Assembly: GCA_002399975.1 (NCBI GenBank)
Contig: DHER01000102.1
Span: forward strand, 1-29,865
Source: Firmicutes bacterium UBA4845
GTDB taxonomy: Bacteria > Bacillota > Clostridia > Tissierellales > Sedimentibacteraceae
Direction: 5' to 3'
DNA length: 29,865 bases
Shown one piece after another: positions 24,542 to 29,865 of the stretch (its first letter is position 1; each line of letters opens with the position of its first letter). The notes beneath the pieces were generated by a model. The model did not search any database. It was not told the DNA's origin and worked only from the letters and a program-made list of their open reading frames with translations. Made by a program: the position numbers and the translations under genes.

Positions 24542-24570
24542 ATTTTACAGCATGTAGAATATAATGTCAA
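24542..24570 (-). promoter_or_regulatory. Promoter of blaI-propeller operon
   Basis: On the minus strand TTGACA (24565-24570), a 17-base spacer and TAAAAT (24542-24547). Operator 2 (24546-24556) overlaps the -10 box and spacer, so bound repressor would block polymerase. Confidence 0.85.
24546..24556. promoter_or_regulatory. BlaI-type operator 2
   Basis: TACAGCATGTA is the second TACA-N3-TGTA site. It overlaps the last bases of the -10 box and the spacer of the blaI promoter. Confidence 0.75.
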
Positions 24571-24581
24571 CAGTTTTTTAT

Positions 24582-24633
24582 AAAAAAATCCCCTTAAGGT
24601 AGTTTTGGTTATTACCATATATACTTTAAGGGA
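24582..24633 (-). terminator. Terminator of the ABC transporter operon
   Basis: The arms 24622-24633 and 24589-24601 pair with one bulge and one G-U pair. On the minus strand the stem is followed by seven T (complement of 24582-24588). It lies between the ABC ATPase stop and the blaI promoter. Confidence 0.8.
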
Positions 24634-24661
24634 ATCGTATTAATATGAAATTTTTTGACAT

Positions 24662-25441
24662 TTATCCTACACAAGGAACAAATACAGGTACATTGCCCTT
24701 ATTTGTATGTACGATTTGAACTTCCACATCTATCCCGTAAATATTTTCTATAGTTTGTGGATTCAATGTTTCTGCAGGTGTACCGTACATCATTATTTTA
24801 CTGTCTTTTAATATAAGAACCTTGTCAGCAAATAGTAAAGCATGCTCAGGATTATGAGTTGAAAGCAAAATCAAGTATCCCTGATGTGCAAGTTTTTTCA
24901 CCTGTTCCATTATACGGAACTGGTTGCCGTAATCAAGATTAGCAGTTGGCTCATCCATAATAAGTATTCTGGAATTCTGAACAAGGGCTCTTGCAACTAA
25001 CACAAGCTGCCGTTCACCACCGGACAATTCGGCATAGCCTCGTTCCGCCAAATGAGAAATACCAAGCATTTCAAGTTTTTCAAAAACAATTTGCCGCTCT
25101 TTTTCACCAGGAGCGCTAAACATATTCATTAGGGCATTAGTACCCATCAATGCTGTTTGAAATACAGAATAATTAAATGTAGGTGAATGTGCCTGAGGTA
25201 TATACGAAATTTTCCGTGCCATTTCCTTAACAGACAGCCGTTTACAATTTATACCGTCCACCAGGACATCACCGGTATATTCCCTGAGCAAACCCAATAT
25301 ACATCGAAATAAAGTTGTTTTTCCTGCCCCGTTTTCTCCAAGAAGGAAGATACATTCACCTGAATCAGAAGAAAAATTTATTTTATTTAAAATGATATTT
25401 GATTTGAAGGAAAAACTGAGATTTTTTACATCAAGTTTCAT
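24662..25441 (-). CDS. ABC transporter ATPase, FecE/BtuD type
   Basis: A 259-residue ATPase that powers a metal-chelate or vitamin importer. Walker A is GENGAGKTT (35-43), the ABC signature LSGGERQ (139-145), Walker B ILIMDEPT (159-166), and the switch His sits in LLSTHNPEHA. The Q-loop is YIPQAHSP. Its family handles ferric siderophores, haem, cobalamin and some oxyanions. Its ATG overlaps the permease stop in an ATGA, so translation is coupled. It is the last gene of the operon and is followed by a terminator. Confidence 0.93.
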   Translation of the reverse strand: MKLDVKNLSFSFKSNIILNKINFSSDSGECIFLLGENGAGKTTLFRCILGLLREYTGDVLVDGINCKRLSVKEMARKISYIPQAHSPTFNYSVFQTALMGTNALMNMFSAPGEKERQIVFEKLEMLGISHLAERGYAELSGGERQLVLVARALVQNSRILIMDEPTANLDYGNQFRIMEQVKKLAHQGYLILLSTHNPEHALLFADKVLILKDSKIMMYGTPAETLNPQTIENIYGIDVEVQIVHTNKGNVPVFVPCVG

Positions 25442-26457
25442 ACATTATTACCCCTTTTCAATATAAGGTAAAGGAAAAATGGCGCCCCCACAAATGACGT
25501 TAAAATACCGATTGGAATTTCCAATGTGGCAAGCATTCTTGCAAAATTATCAACAATCATTAAAAAACCTGCTCCCATAATCATAGACATAGGAAGCATA
25601 ACACGGTAGTCGTGTCCTACAGCCATACGAGAAAAGTGAGGAATCACAAGTCCAACCCATCCGATCATGCCGCTGATTGAAACACATGCCGCTGTTATCA
25701 TCGTTGCTGCTGAAACAATAATAATACGCATGATTTTTGTGTTTATTCCCATTGAGCGTGCTTCATCCTCGCCTACAGCAACCAGATTCATTTTCCATCG
25801 AAGCAAAAATAATATAAACATTCCAGATAAAATTGGAATACTGGCATAGACAAGCTCATTTATCCGTATAGAAGAAATGCTGCCCATCAGCCAATAAGTG
25901 ATAAGAGGCAATGTGTTATCAGGATCAGCAATAAGCTTAATGTATGATGTTCCTGAAGTAAACAGTGAACTAATCATAATTCCTGCCAATACCATTCCCA
26001 ATGTTGGGTTTTGCTTTACTTTTGTACTGATTAAATATGCTGTACCGACTGCTATTATGCCGCATATAAAAGCATTAACAGAAACAAATGCAAAGTTCAG
26101 TCCCAAATACAGCGAAAACGCCGCTCCGAAACCTGCGCCTGCCGAAGCACCCAGAACATCCGGCGATACCATCGGGTTGCGGAAAAGCCCCTGATATGCG
26201 GCTCCTGCCGCAGAAAGCCCCGCACCTATAAGGGCACCTGCAAAAATACGCGGCATTCGAATTTTAAATATAACAAGCTCTATGTCATCAGGCCAATCCT
26301 TTGCAGCATTCGTAAGTTTGCTCCACAATACATGCAGGAGAGTATCAGGCGGGACAGGATACTTCCCCAGCGCAAAACTCAGTACAAAAACCACCACAAG
26401 CATAACTGCAGCCACAAGTACAAGCCATCTTCCTCTTTTTTCTGCGGTGTTTATCAT
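25438..26457 (-). CDS. ABC transporter permease, FecCD/BtuC type
   Basis: A 339-residue membrane protein with about ten membrane helices, normal for the BtuC/FecCD family. IRMPRIFAGALIGAGLSAAGAAYQGLFRNPMVSPDVLGASAGAGFGA is the conserved start. YWLMGSISSIRINELVYA and EDEARSMGINTKIMRIIIVSAATMITAACVSISGMIGWVGLVIPHFSRM hold the coupling helices that touch the ATPase. One permease gene implies a homodimer. It starts 14 bases after the binding-protein stop. Confidence 0.94.
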   Translation of the reverse strand: MINTAEKRGRWLVLVAAVMLVVVFVLSFALGKYPVPPDTLLHVLWSKLTNAAKDWPDDIELVIFKIRMPRIFAGALIGAGLSAAGAAYQGLFRNPMVSPDVLGASAGAGFGAAFSLYLGLNFAFVSVNAFICGIIAVGTAYLISTKVKQNPTLGMVLAGIMISSLFTSGTSYIKLIADPDNTLPLITYWLMGSISSIRINELVYASIPILSGMFILFLLRWKMNLVAVGEDEARSMGINTKIMRIIIVSAATMITAACVSISGMIGWVGLVIPHFSRMAVGHDYRVMLPMSMIMGAGFLMIVDNFARMLATLEIPIGILTSFVGAPFFLYLILKRGNNV

Positions 26458-26471
26458 TCCATGCCTCCTGA

Positions 26472-27596
26472 TTAATATTTGTGCGTGGAATTTTCAAGCA
26501 GTTTATTTATTTGCTCATCTGTAACATCACAATGGTAGAATAATTTATAAAATTCTTTGGTTTCTTTATCCATGTCATACTGATAAATATCGGGATAGAG
26601 CAAATTTCCCAACCATTTGATCCCGATTATTCGGTTGACTGAAGGTGGGCGTCCCATCCAATTATAAGGGCCTTCCGGAATTTCATAGTATTTTTTATTT
26701 TTTATTGCATTAATCTCCTGCCACTCAGCACGAGAATCAACATCATCATAGATACTTCCAGGAGCTAACAGCACTGCATCAGGCTGCCAAAGCATGAGCT
26801 GCTCCATTGATATGTCGCTTGCACCTCCACGGATATTTTCTTGAGAATCTGCTACATTAATTGCACCTACAGCATCAATTACATCCGAATGTACTGTGCC
26901 CCTAACTACGGCAGTAAGCCCTGCATTACCTTGTCCGTAATAAACTTTGACCTTGCTTTCTTCAGGAATTGAAGCAGATTTTTCTTTTGCTTCTGCCAGT
27001 GTATTTTCCACATATTTCGCCAATTTTTCGGCCTGTTCCTCTTCACCTACAACCTTTCCAAGTGTACGGTATGCTTCTGCCATTGTATCAAGCTCCATAT
27101 TTATAAATATGGAGGGTATACCTGTTTTATCCTGAACACCTTGCATATCCTCATTAACTGTTGCTTTCGCTTCACCTATATCAATGACAACTTGAGGATT
27201 TGCAGACATTACGGCTTCAAGATTCAACGTGTCGGCATAAAAGTTTCCAAATACGGGCAACGATTTGTATTTGGAGTCAATGTACTCAAATTGAGTATCA
27301 CTCAAATCACTGGCAAGCCCAACCAGCTTATCAGGACACAATGTGTACAGCACAACCTGAGCCAGCGGCCCTGACGGCGCTATCCTTTCTATGTCCGCAG
27401 GAATCTCTACTTCCCTGCCCACAGAATCCGTGAATTTAACAGTTGAATCTTCAGAATCTTTTGCAGAAGACGAATCTGCATCTGCTCCGGACTCCGGAAC
27501 ATCAACCGGCTCCTGAGGACTTCCATTTGAACATCCTGCGCTTAAAACCAATAATAAAACCAACAGCAAGCTCAATAAAGTCTTTGTCTTTTTCAT
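26472..27596 (-). CDS. ABC transporter substrate-binding lipoprotein, FecB/BtuF-like
   Basis: A 374-residue extracytoplasmic lipoprotein that captures the ligand. The start MKKTKTLLSLLLVLLLVLSAGCSN has a lipobox (LSAGC) with the acylated Cys at 22, followed by an acidic, Ser-rich linker. The binding domain starts at VKFTDSVGREVEIPADIERIAPSG, typical of the TroA/FecB superfamily. A longer frame from 27605 begins with GTG inside the ribosome site; GAGGTGG lies 5 bases before ATG 27596, so that is used. The C-terminal YEIPEGPYNWMGRPPSVNRIIGIKWLGNLLYPD has conserved-looking aromatic and Arg residues that could contact an anionic chelate. Ligand unknown. Confidence 0.92.
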   Translation of the reverse strand: MKKTKTLLSLLLVLLLVLSAGCSNGSPQEPVDVPESGADADSSSAKDSEDSTVKFTDSVGREVEIPADIERIAPSGPLAQVVLYTLCPDKLVGLASDLSDTQFEYIDSKYKSLPVFGNFYADTLNLEAVMSANPQVVIDIGEAKATVNEDMQGVQDKTGIPSIFINMELDTMAEAYRTLGKVVGEEEQAEKLAKYVENTLAEAKEKSASIPEESKVKVYYGQGNAGLTAVVRGTVHSDVIDAVGAINVADSQENIRGGASDISMEQLMLWQPDAVLLAPGSIYDDVDSRAEWQEINAIKNKKYYEIPEGPYNWMGRPPSVNRIIGIKWLGNLLYPDIYQYDMDKETKEFYKLFYHCDVTDEQINKLLENSTHKY

Positions 27597-27617
27597 ATTT
27601 TCCACCTCATATAATTT

Positions 27618-27663
27618 TTGCAGGAAAGCAAATAAATATTATTTAGAGAAAACAGCCCTGCAA
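27618..27663 (-). repeat. 7-bp inverted repeat in the gap before the binding-protein gene
   Basis: TTGCAGG (27618-27624) and CCTGCAA (27657-27663) could pair in the operon mRNA between the DUF364 gene and the binding-protein gene. Such hairpins often stabilise the binding-protein part of an ABC operon message. Confidence 0.4.
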
Positions 27664-27691
27664 TCTGTAGTCTCATTAAATGCACGCTTAA

Positions 27692-28462
27692 TTACTTTTT
27701 TACACATGCAGAGTTAACGTAATCGATCATTTCTCCCGTATTAAACAATTCCATAGTATTTCCCTCACGTATGGTCTGTTCACATTTTTTGACATCTCTT
27801 ACTGTGAAACCGGAAAGTCCAAATATACCATGTTCAAATAAAATCGGTGACATGGTAGTGCTGGGTCCCACCATGACTATTTTCGAATTTTTCGCCAGGG
27901 TCAAAAGACGCGGCAATGTTTTGTTAACCAGTGTACACCCGGTAATAAAAACATAATCCTGCTCACCAAGTATGTATTCACATGCAGAATCAGGATAGTC
28001 TCCCCACGATGGATTCCTTTCCAATATACTTAAATCACACAAGCTCCCAAATCGTTTTCCCAGTATTGGAAAATGGCCTATAACCGCAACCTTTTTACCT
28101 TTGACTTCATTTTGATAAAGGTTGAAGGCATCTCCATTACTACTATTTATTGAATCATGAATAACTCCACACTGTGCTGAACGCACAGGACTATTATAAT
28201 AGCTGTTAATTGCCGCAACTCCTATTGCCGCCTCCACAAAATTCCAAGATTTAGCAAGCATTGCAACACGCCTTAGAGGCAGTCCGGTTATACTTTCCGT
28301 TTGCATGTACGGTTTTGAAAATACCGAAATTGTCATTGAAAGCCCCACACTATTTTCACTGCTTGTTACAGTTGTCCAATTATGACCGCTGTTACAGTAT
28401 GTAACCGACAAATTATCTGGTATACCCTCAATAAGTTCATCATATAGCTTCCAGGGATTCAT
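27692..28462 (-). CDS. DUF4213/DUF364 putative heavy-metal chelation protein
   Basis: A 256-residue cytoplasmic protein. The N-terminal part (about 1-85, MNPWKLYDELIEGIP to AMLAKSWNFVEAAIGVAAINSYYNS) matches the enolase-N-like DUF4213 domain. The C-terminal Rossmann-like DUF364 domain includes GKKVAVIGHFPILGKRF, PDSACEYILGEQDYVFITGCTLVNKTLPRLL and VMVGPSTTMSPILFEHGI. The family has been proposed, from structure, to chelate heavy metals; no reaction is known. The frame extends to 28528, but AGGAGAAG lies a few bases before ATG 28462, one base after the FmdE stop, so 28462 is the start. It sits in the operon between FmdE and the ABC importer, as in several anaerobes. Confidence 0.88.
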   Translation of the reverse strand: MNPWKLYDELIEGIPDNLSVTYCNSGHNWTTVTSSENSVGLSMTISVFSKPYMQTESITGLPLRRVAMLAKSWNFVEAAIGVAAINSYYNSPVRSAQCGVIHDSINSSNGDAFNLYQNEVKGKKVAVIGHFPILGKRFGSLCDLSILERNPSWGDYPDSACEYILGEQDYVFITGCTLVNKTLPRLLTLAKNSKIVMVGPSTTMSPILFEHGIFGLSGFTVRDVKKCEQTIREGNTMELFNTGEMIDYVNSACVKK

Positions 28463-28463
28463 T

Positions 28464-29018
28464 TTACTTCTCCTTCCTGATAGAGTAATAGGCTCCATCA
28501 CTGCAAGCCTTGCATATCTCCTGACCATCCCGTGTTACCTGACGCCCGTCAATAACTTCCTCTCCACATATGGGGCAGATCATGGAGTCAAGCGGTTTAC
28601 CCGGCAAGTCCGTGGGATTATAGTGAACTTTTACCTGATTCACGCTGAACATTTTCTCATCAGGAATACTATTAAAAAACTCAACTAAATCCTGCCCCTC
28701 GGCAGGGTACACACGCTCTTTACGATAAATTCGAACAGACTCGTCCGTTTGAGTGTTTAAAAAGGTGGCTGCTGATTTGCCATAGTCCATCCACTTCAGG
28801 TTGCGCCTTCCCAGCTTACATCCCGTCACCGTTCCTATGGCATCAGTCAGGCATCTGTCACATTCCACATATACAACTAAGTCCCGAAATGTTTTTGGAT
28901 TGTCAATGCCAAGTAAATTCAAGGCATATCTTGCCATGCGTACGCCTATTACCTGACCTGAGCACAGATGCCCGTGATATTCAACCGCATTTTGTAAATC
29001 TTGTTCAAATGAGTTCAT
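28464..29018 (-). CDS. FmdE family protein with C-terminal zinc ribbon
   Basis: A 184-residue protein. The FmdE domain (about 5-130) shows the HGHLCSG motif (H15, H17, C19) and ECDRCLTDAIGTVTGCKLGRRNL (C53, C56, C67), likely metal-binding. A C4 zinc ribbon follows (C148, C151, C169, C172). FmdE was named after a formylmethanofuran dehydrogenase subunit, but most family members, including those in bacteria without methanogenesis, have unknown roles, often beside metal transporters. There is no sign of formylmethanofuran dehydrogenase genes here. The start has GAAAGGGG a few bases upstream and follows the methyltransferase stop by 15 bases. Confidence 0.9.
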   Translation of the reverse strand: MNSFEQDLQNAVEYHGHLCSGQVIGVRMARYALNLLGIDNPKTFRDLVVYVECDRCLTDAIGTVTGCKLGRRNLKWMDYGKSAATFLNTQTDESVRIYRKERVYPAEGQDLVEFFNSIPDEKMFSVNQVKVHYNPTDLPGKPLDSMICPICGEEVIDGRQVTRDGQEICKACSDGAYYSIRKEK

Positions 29019-29033
29019 TTTATTCCCCTTTCA

Positions 29034-29732
29034 TTAGAATGAAATAATAAAAATTTCGATTTGCTTTTTATTTGGTATATATATGGGAAAATCCCGACGC
29101 CCGGTATTTTGCGCACGGTTTTTCAAAAATTGTTCAACTTCATCCAGTTTAGCATCTGGCGCATTATGCAGTACAAAATCCCTTGCATCCTCTTCTGAAC
29201 GAAAAGGCTGTCCAAATTCAATTGAATCAGTAAACAGCTCATATGAGATTTGTTCTTCATTAAGTACTTTTTTAATAATTGAAATAGAAGGCTTGTCTAT
29301 GCTTCGGTATATTTTAGGATAAAAATTGCTTTTATTTGATAAATTTGTTATATAGATGAGCTTTTTCCTACAATATTTAAAATATTTTTTTATTTCGTCA
29401 CAGTGTCCAAAAAAGCTCATCAAAAAAATATCATGTGCAGCTGACGCATTTTCTGCATCAGCACATACTGCATTAATGTTATGTATATCTTTTTCCCTGA
29501 CAGATTTTTTTAGCTCTTTAATAACTTCAGCATTTGAATCAATTGCAGTAATCTGTGATACTTTAGATGCTAAAAAAATATCCAGGCATCCTAATCCGCA
29601 TCCCACATCACACAAAGTATCCTCTTTATTCAAATAAGGAGTAATTTTATCTGCCAGATTTTTATGGTATCCTGTGTAATTACTGGCATCCTTAAACCAC
29701 CTGATACCTTGTTTTGTCCATATATAACTCAA
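29034..29732 (-). CDS. Class I SAM-dependent methyltransferase
   Basis: A 232-residue cytoplasmic enzyme, first gene of the operon. TLCDVGCGLGCLDIFLA (about residues 39-55) is SAM motif I, and ITAIDSNAEVIKEL holds the acidic residue that binds the ribose. The acceptor-site region (IFLMSFFGHCDEIKKYF) has no diagnostic catalytic signature. A TTG at 29738 is also in frame, but AAGGAG (29741-29746) is only 2 bases from it and 8 bases from the TTG at 29732, so 29732 is chosen. Operon placement with FmdE, DUF364 and a chelate-type importer suggests it modifies a small metal ligand or cofactor. That is inference. Confidence 0.85.
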   Translation of the reverse strand: MSYIWTKQGIRWFKDASNYTGYHKNLADKITPYLNKEDTLCDVGCGLGCLDIFLASKVSQITAIDSNAEVIKELKKSVREKDIHNINAVCADAENASAAHDIFLMSFFGHCDEIKKYFKYCRKKLIYITNLSNKSNFYPKIYRSIDKPSISIIKKVLNEEQISYELFTDSIEFGQPFRSEEDARDFVLHNAPDAKLDEVEQFLKNRAQNTGRRDFPIYIPNKKQIEIFIISF

Positions 29733-29817
29733 TTGCAAATCTCCTTGTCGTTATGTTTATAAAAAAATAGCGGAAACATTTTTTTAGGTGACTGAAAAAA
29801 CATACCACCTGTGTTAA

Positions 29818-29846
29818 ATTATATTCATTCCATGTATGGAAGTCAA
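29818..29846 (-). promoter_or_regulatory. Promoter of the methyltransferase-FmdE-DUF364-ABC operon
   Basis: On the minus strand TTGACT (29841-29846), a 17-base spacer and TATAAT (29818-29823). The start site would be near 29811, leaving a leader of about 80 bases in which AGGTG...CACCT can form a small stem. Confidence 0.85.
29828..29841. promoter_or_regulatory. 14-bp dyad in the promoter spacer, candidate operator
   Basis: TTCCAT-N2-ATGGAA is a perfect 6-2-6 palindrome lying between the -35 and -10 boxes of the operon promoter, where a bound repressor would block polymerase. It matches no metal-regulator box that I know, including the Fur box. Confidence 0.6.
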
Positions 29847-29865
29847 GGAAAACTTGCCTCCTACT

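Noticed and set aside
1..29865. CRISPR arrays, tRNA or rRNA genes, insertion sequences, prophage
   Set aside because: No spaced direct repeats, no tRNA-like cloverleaf with CCA end, no rRNA segments, and no transposase, integrase or phage gene were found by eye on either strand.

Overview
The window is an AT-rich chromosomal segment from a spore-forming anaerobe, most likely a member of the Clostridia in the broad sense. The evidence is an alpha/beta-type small acid-soluble spore protein, a corrinoid methyltransferase pair, an NfnAB-type electron-bifurcating transhydrogenase, an rnmV-rsmA pair preceded by a 3D-domain protein as in other Firmicutes, and strong AAGGAGG-type ribosome binding sites with sigmaA-like promoters. 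The genus cannot be fixed from the sequence alone. No rRNA, tRNA, CRISPR array, insertion sequence or prophage was found.

Layout. 1-1555 (+): tail of a corrinoid methyltransferase operon (corrinoid protein plus a methyltetrahydrofolate-type methyltransferase); the substrate-specific partner probably lies off the left edge. 1759-4083 (-): amidohydrolase and trpS with a clear promoter. 4150-4284 (-): probable decayed gene. 4340-5801 (+): brnQ with promoter, ending in a 23-bp perfect inverted repeat. 5870-7973 (-): rlmH, a degenerate CobS-like membrane protein and a YjdF/DUF2238-like membrane protein. 8184-8907 (+): a very cysteine-rich small protein and a spore DNA-binding protein. 9088-11443 (+): nfnAB with promoter. 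11572-15463 (-): LCP-family ligase; then G5/3D-domain protein, rnmV, rsmA and a PduO-type cobalamin adenosyltransferase. 15879-20932 (-): pyridoxal kinase, GT8 glycosyltransferase, aroE-aroD, and a secreted stalk-domain protein. 21140-22471 (+): a short-chain dehydrogenase and a 5'-truncated pyrroline-5-carboxylate reductase remnant. 22513-24570 (-): a BlaI repressor with two operators, paired with a membrane-anchored propeller protein instead of a BlaR1 protease. 24589-29846 (-): a six-gene operon of SAM methyltransferase, FmdE-like protein, DUF364 protein and a FecBCDE-type ABC importer.

The two most unusual loci are at the right end. In the blaI locus, the sensor keeps the first two BlaR1-like membrane segments but has an extracytoplasmic propeller where the zinc protease should be. 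The last operon combines a metal- or chelate-type importer with two putative metal-binding proteins and a methyltransferase under one strong promoter, whose spacer holds a 14-bp dyad. It looks like a metal-chelate acquisition or processing system with an unidentified ligand. Cobalamin-related functions recur in the window (corrinoid protein, methyltransferase, adenosyltransferase, CobS-like relic), which fits a corrinoid-dependent metabolism.
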